Of a DNA stretch of 64,000 nucleotides, positions 60,562 through 64,000 are shown piece by piece. This stretch comes from Bigelowiella natans CCMP2755 (taxonomy: Eukaryota; Cercozoa; Chlorarachniophyceae). The notes beneath the pieces are model-generated. The model did no database searches. It was not told the DNA's origin and was given only the letters and a program-made list of their open reading frames with translations. The position numbers and the translations under genes are program-made. How positions within the stretch are numbered: position 1 is the first letter of the stretch; every line of letters begins with the position of its first letter. The DNA is taken from NCBI GenBank assembly GCA_000320545.1, contig ADNK01002524.1, forward strand, positions 86,001 to 150,000, read 5' to 3'.

Positions 60562-61917
60562 ATGGTCAGGGGCACAGCGACGAAGGTGTTGTTAGCCAAT
60601 TAGCGCCCTTTGTTACTGTTTTTGGCTGAAAGGAAGCATGCTTTGGCTTTGCTTCATAGGTGCGCGCGTTGTTTTCGATCGGGCTAATGCCCTGTACCTT
60701 CGGCACAGCCTTCGGTTTCGCCTTTGGTAATTACAACTTAGATGGAGGGGGGTTAGGATACGATGTAAATTTGGAAAACCTCTCGTGATATCCTGTATTA
60801 TTGGCGATTGCCTGCTCTTAAGCTGCTTCTTGCGTGTGTCAGGCAACATTGGCGGAGCAATGTCGTGTGAGGTTAGTAGATGCTTATTTGCATACAAAAC
60901 ACTCACGCAGACAGAGGGGGGGAGAGAGCATAAAATAGAGAGCGAAGGATTAAACCACATATTCAAATACATGTGTAATCATGGTCACATAGACCAAAGC
61001 ACACGCGTATGCACACGTGGCTGGATTTAAGATTATTTCCTACGATATACGCAATATTCCAGGCGTTTGGCGAGTACTACAGCCATCCTGGACGATCCAC
61101 GCAACAGCTCATAGCTGCAATGCTTCCATTAGGAGCCATTGGGGGTAGTTGATCTACATACATTTTTAGTGGCCGAAATCGAGAATGATTCATCCTTTTG
61201 CTTGCAGGGTCTTTGATTGGAGGGGCGTTTGCTGATATATACGGTTTGTTTTTCCATTTGTGTGCATGCATCGTGTGTTTTTTCGGCGTGTATGCACAAC
61301 GAGTGCTGGTGCGGCGCGTGCGTGCATTCGTGCGTATGTGGCGAGCTGTTGTATGCATCGATCGTATTAAGTGAGTGAGAAGTCAGCGCAGACGAGCGTA
61401 ACACCATGGTTTGTTTATCAAAACATACGTCCTCAGGAAGAAACGCTGCAAGTCTCATTGCTTCGGTACATTGCTGAATGCTGTAGAACTTCTCCTCCGC
61501 TTCTTTTTAGTTATCTATGCATACATCGCAATGCTTTGTACCGCGCAAAGTACGTTTTCGAAACGGCGGGATCGTATCGTTATTCCCACTGGAATACAAT
61601 ACGTTAGCAATTCCTTAATAGCGAGTTTTGCCCGTTTTTTTCAACTTTACCTAGAAACGACTCACACACGAGGTGCAAATGCATTATTTGCTATGATATT
61701 TTCGTATATAATGATTGTGATAATACACCAATGCATCGTCTCTGTGTTTGGGCGGCAATGGCGGCTTAGGTGCTCTTTGTTTGCGGAAGCGTAGTTCTGG
61801 GGCTTCCGTTAGGAGACGTATGACGATTTTATTCAATACAGCAAACCATATAAATGCAAATTAGAAATGAGCAAGTCCTTCAACTCTTATATAATAGAAT
61901 TTATGTAAAAACATATC

Positions 61918-61954
<37 letters not shown>

Positions 61955-62134
61955 CACATTCATATTTACATGGATCTGTGATGTATTGATATTAGTACAC
62001 AGAGTCGTCACTGAGAACAACTGTTTCTTTATTTCTCTTCGCATACAACACAGGTTCGATCCATAGCGCCACTGCTTATCGGAAGGGGAATGATAGGTAG
62101 TACGATAGAACAACGCAGATCCAAGACACACGCA

Positions 62135-62208
<74 letters not shown>

Positions 62209-62354
62209 AAGTGAGAGAGAGAGAGAGAAATACAATGCAAACGCTATGGTTGACATCTAGGATCTGGTGCCGGTATTGCTTTCATGTCCGTCCCTGCATA
62301 TGTTTGTGAGCTTTCCGCTGCAGCATACAGGTTGATTCTTATATATACGCACAA

Positions 62355-62391
<37 letters not shown>

Positions 62392-62429
62392 ACACATACA
62401 CACACACACACACACACACTATATTATAA

Positions 62430-62466
<37 letters not shown>

Positions 62467-62871
62467 CATCTTTAATATTATCGTGCTACAACGTGCATTT
62501 ATACGTATACACGTATATGCAGAGGTGCAATGGCTTCCTCCATTTCTCTGGCAATCGCAGTTGGTAATAAGTTAATGGTCTCTTCGTCTACAAAGCGCAC
62601 GTCGATGATTAGGATGATGATATATCACTCTTTAAATATATAATATGAATATTGATATATGAAATGGTTGCTTTTGTTTTTGCTTTAAGCGCGAAAGCGC
62701 GCTGAGAGTGCGGGAAACTATTTGCTGTTACTGGCATGTTATTCTTCTTGGACAACTTAGGCTTTTTCTGCTCGTATCTTTGCAATTGGGTTGTGCTGAC
62801 GGAGTTTGAGTGAGAAAACCCTCTTTTCCCTGACAACAATCAACGTCGTTTCAATTAGTTGCCTAGTATAT

Positions 62872-62910
<39 letters not shown>

Positions 62911-64000
62911 GCATTCTCTCCCCCCTTCAATATCCCTTCCTCTCTCTCTCCCTCTCTTGCCATTCACGATTTACTTACAAGTGACGGCTGGAAGTGGTCA
63001 TTGGTACGTTACACGCAAACACACAGCAGCCTAGCCGAAAACCATCACTACAAACAAGAGAATATGCAGATATTAATACGCTCCGACGTAAGAAAATCAT
63101 CATAGAAAGGGGGTTCGGGGGGGGGTTTATGCGCGCTATAATATGTTTTTTCCTCTATCGTCTCTTTCTTGGAGGGAGGAAGGAAGGAGTTTGACGAGGA
63201 GGAGGGGGAGGGAGAGCCATATATATGCCGAGCATATATCTCTTAAGAGTGCTGAATTGAATAGGTGTTTCCGTTATTGCCATCGCTCCTCTTTCTCCTG
63301 GCAGCGACGGTGTTACCAGAGTCGCCACGATGGGCAATATTGAAAGGTGTTTCTATCAGCTTCGAGATAGCACACACACACGCACACGCACACACACACA
63401 TGCACACATCTCCACACGCACTGCTGCACATGGTATCTATGAGTCATTGGGAAACATTTGCATCGGTGACATATAATGCGATTGCCAATTCAAATATATA
63501 AAATTATAATATTATATATATAAATATACGGACACATCTATTTATGCAAACCATTATACAACTCATATCGTCATTTGAAAAGGAAATGGGCCGAGTGTAC
63601 CGATCGGTATCTTGCAGGCTTTGCGCACACCAGAGGTACCACTTTGCAACCAAACTACACACACCGACTACAACATCCATAGCAGCGTCTTAAGCCCTCG
63701 CCGCTAGCACATGAAGATGATATACCTCGTGAGCGTGCCTTGGCTCATCTTGGGAAATAATGCACTCATCACTGCCCCACAGGATGATGTCACGGCAGAG
63801 GTCAATGAAATCCTTGAAGATATTAGGAATGTTCCTGAGGTATTAACTCTCCTACGAGAATAAGTGATAAATCTGTTTATGCATCGATTTCTGCTGCTGT
63901 TTCGCGCGCGCGTGTGTGTGTGTGTGTGTGTGTGTGTATTTGTTTGTGTTGTTTATGGCTGCGTTTGCGCGTGTTGTGAGCAGGGGCAAGGGGGAAGCAT
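60562..64000 (+). CDS. Sugar-porter family MFS transporter (partial, runs off right edge)
   Basis: Exons 60562-60585, 60660-60726, 60843-60871, 61063-61144, 61208-61243, 61437-61465, then an unresolved exon, 62054-62096, 62261-62330, 62523-62563, 62761-62803, 62982-63003, 63265-63346, 63583-63635, 63783-63839 and 63984 onward. The protein starts MVRGTATK and enters a first membrane helix (TFGTAFGFAFGNIGGAMS). The sugar-porter landmarks follow in order: LIGGAFADIYGRN (the G-x-x-x-D-x-x-G-R loop), LLIGRGMIG, GSGAGIAFMSVPAYVCEL with AYRGAM, GWKW, and PESPRW before the central cytoplasmic loop (DDVTAEVNEILEDI). Such proteins move hexoses or polyols across plasma or organelle membranes, often with protons. 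At least one hydrophobic exon between 61466 and 62053 could not be placed. The C-terminal six helices are outside the window. Confidence 0.85.
62138..62461. repeat. GA, CA and TA microsatellite cluster
   Basis: A (GA)n tract at 62138-62228 and a CA-to-TA tract at 62355-62461 lie in successive introns of the sugar-porter gene, separated by the 62261-62330 exon. Confidence 0.9.

Noticed and set aside
1-64000. tRNA, rRNA, transposase or retroelement genes
   Set aside because: I looked for cloverleaf-like B-box regions, DDE/integrase or reverse-transcriptase motifs and long terminal repeats and saw none I could support.

Overview
This is nuclear DNA from an intron-dense eukaryote, not a bacterium. 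Almost every gene I could follow is split by GT-AG introns, and one intron looks GC-AG. The introns are packed with di- and trinucleotide microsatellites. A plastid-type ascorbate peroxidase carries an N-terminal hydrophobic anchor followed by a T-A-F-R-A-P stretch. That stretch resembles the Phe-containing signal/transit junction of algae with a secondary red plastid. An alga or related protist with a complex plastid is my best guess; the lineage is not resolved.

Layout, left to right. 0-3.1 kb: a partial PLOD-type glycosyltransferase (-), a small unknown gene (-) and the ascorbate peroxidase (+). 3.1-5 kb: a CTAGC/GCATGC-rich non-coding island. 5.3-14.2 kb: a possible small membrane protein (+), a single-pass membrane protein with signal peptide (-), a secreted protein with a GH115_C/CBM-like domain (+) and a 210-residue membrane protein (-). 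15.2-39.8 kb: one enormous gene (+). 39.8-46.4 kb: two more CTAGC/GCATGC islands around a complete second PLOD-type glycosyltransferase (-), a paralogue of the first. 46.4-52.7 kb (perhaps to 53.3): a cyclic-nucleotide-binding plus RGS-domain protein (-). 56.5-59.9 kb: an all-helical unknown protein (-). 60.6 kb to the right edge: a partial sugar-porter MFS transporter (+).

The most striking item is the 24.6 kb gene. By hand I could thread about 72 exons from 15180 to 39760 with every splice phase consistent, giving about 2,465 residues. Most of it is nine tandem modules, each resembling a whole neuronal-calcium-sensor/calcineurin-B protein: one degenerate EF-hand, then three EF-hands, then a short P-x-x-x-x-W segment. 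That makes 36 EF-hand positions, and 21 of the 27 non-first loops keep D at position 1 and E at position 12. Every module begins and ends on a phase-0 intron. I do not recognise a described protein with this architecture.

Several products fit calcium and cyclic-nucleotide signalling (the giant sensor, the CNBD-RGS protein). Others fit the secretory pathway or surface glycans (two glycosyltransferases, the CBM-like protein, small membrane proteins, the sugar porter). No operon-like logic is implied. All gene models are manual splices without transcript data; small internal exons and start codons are the weakest parts.
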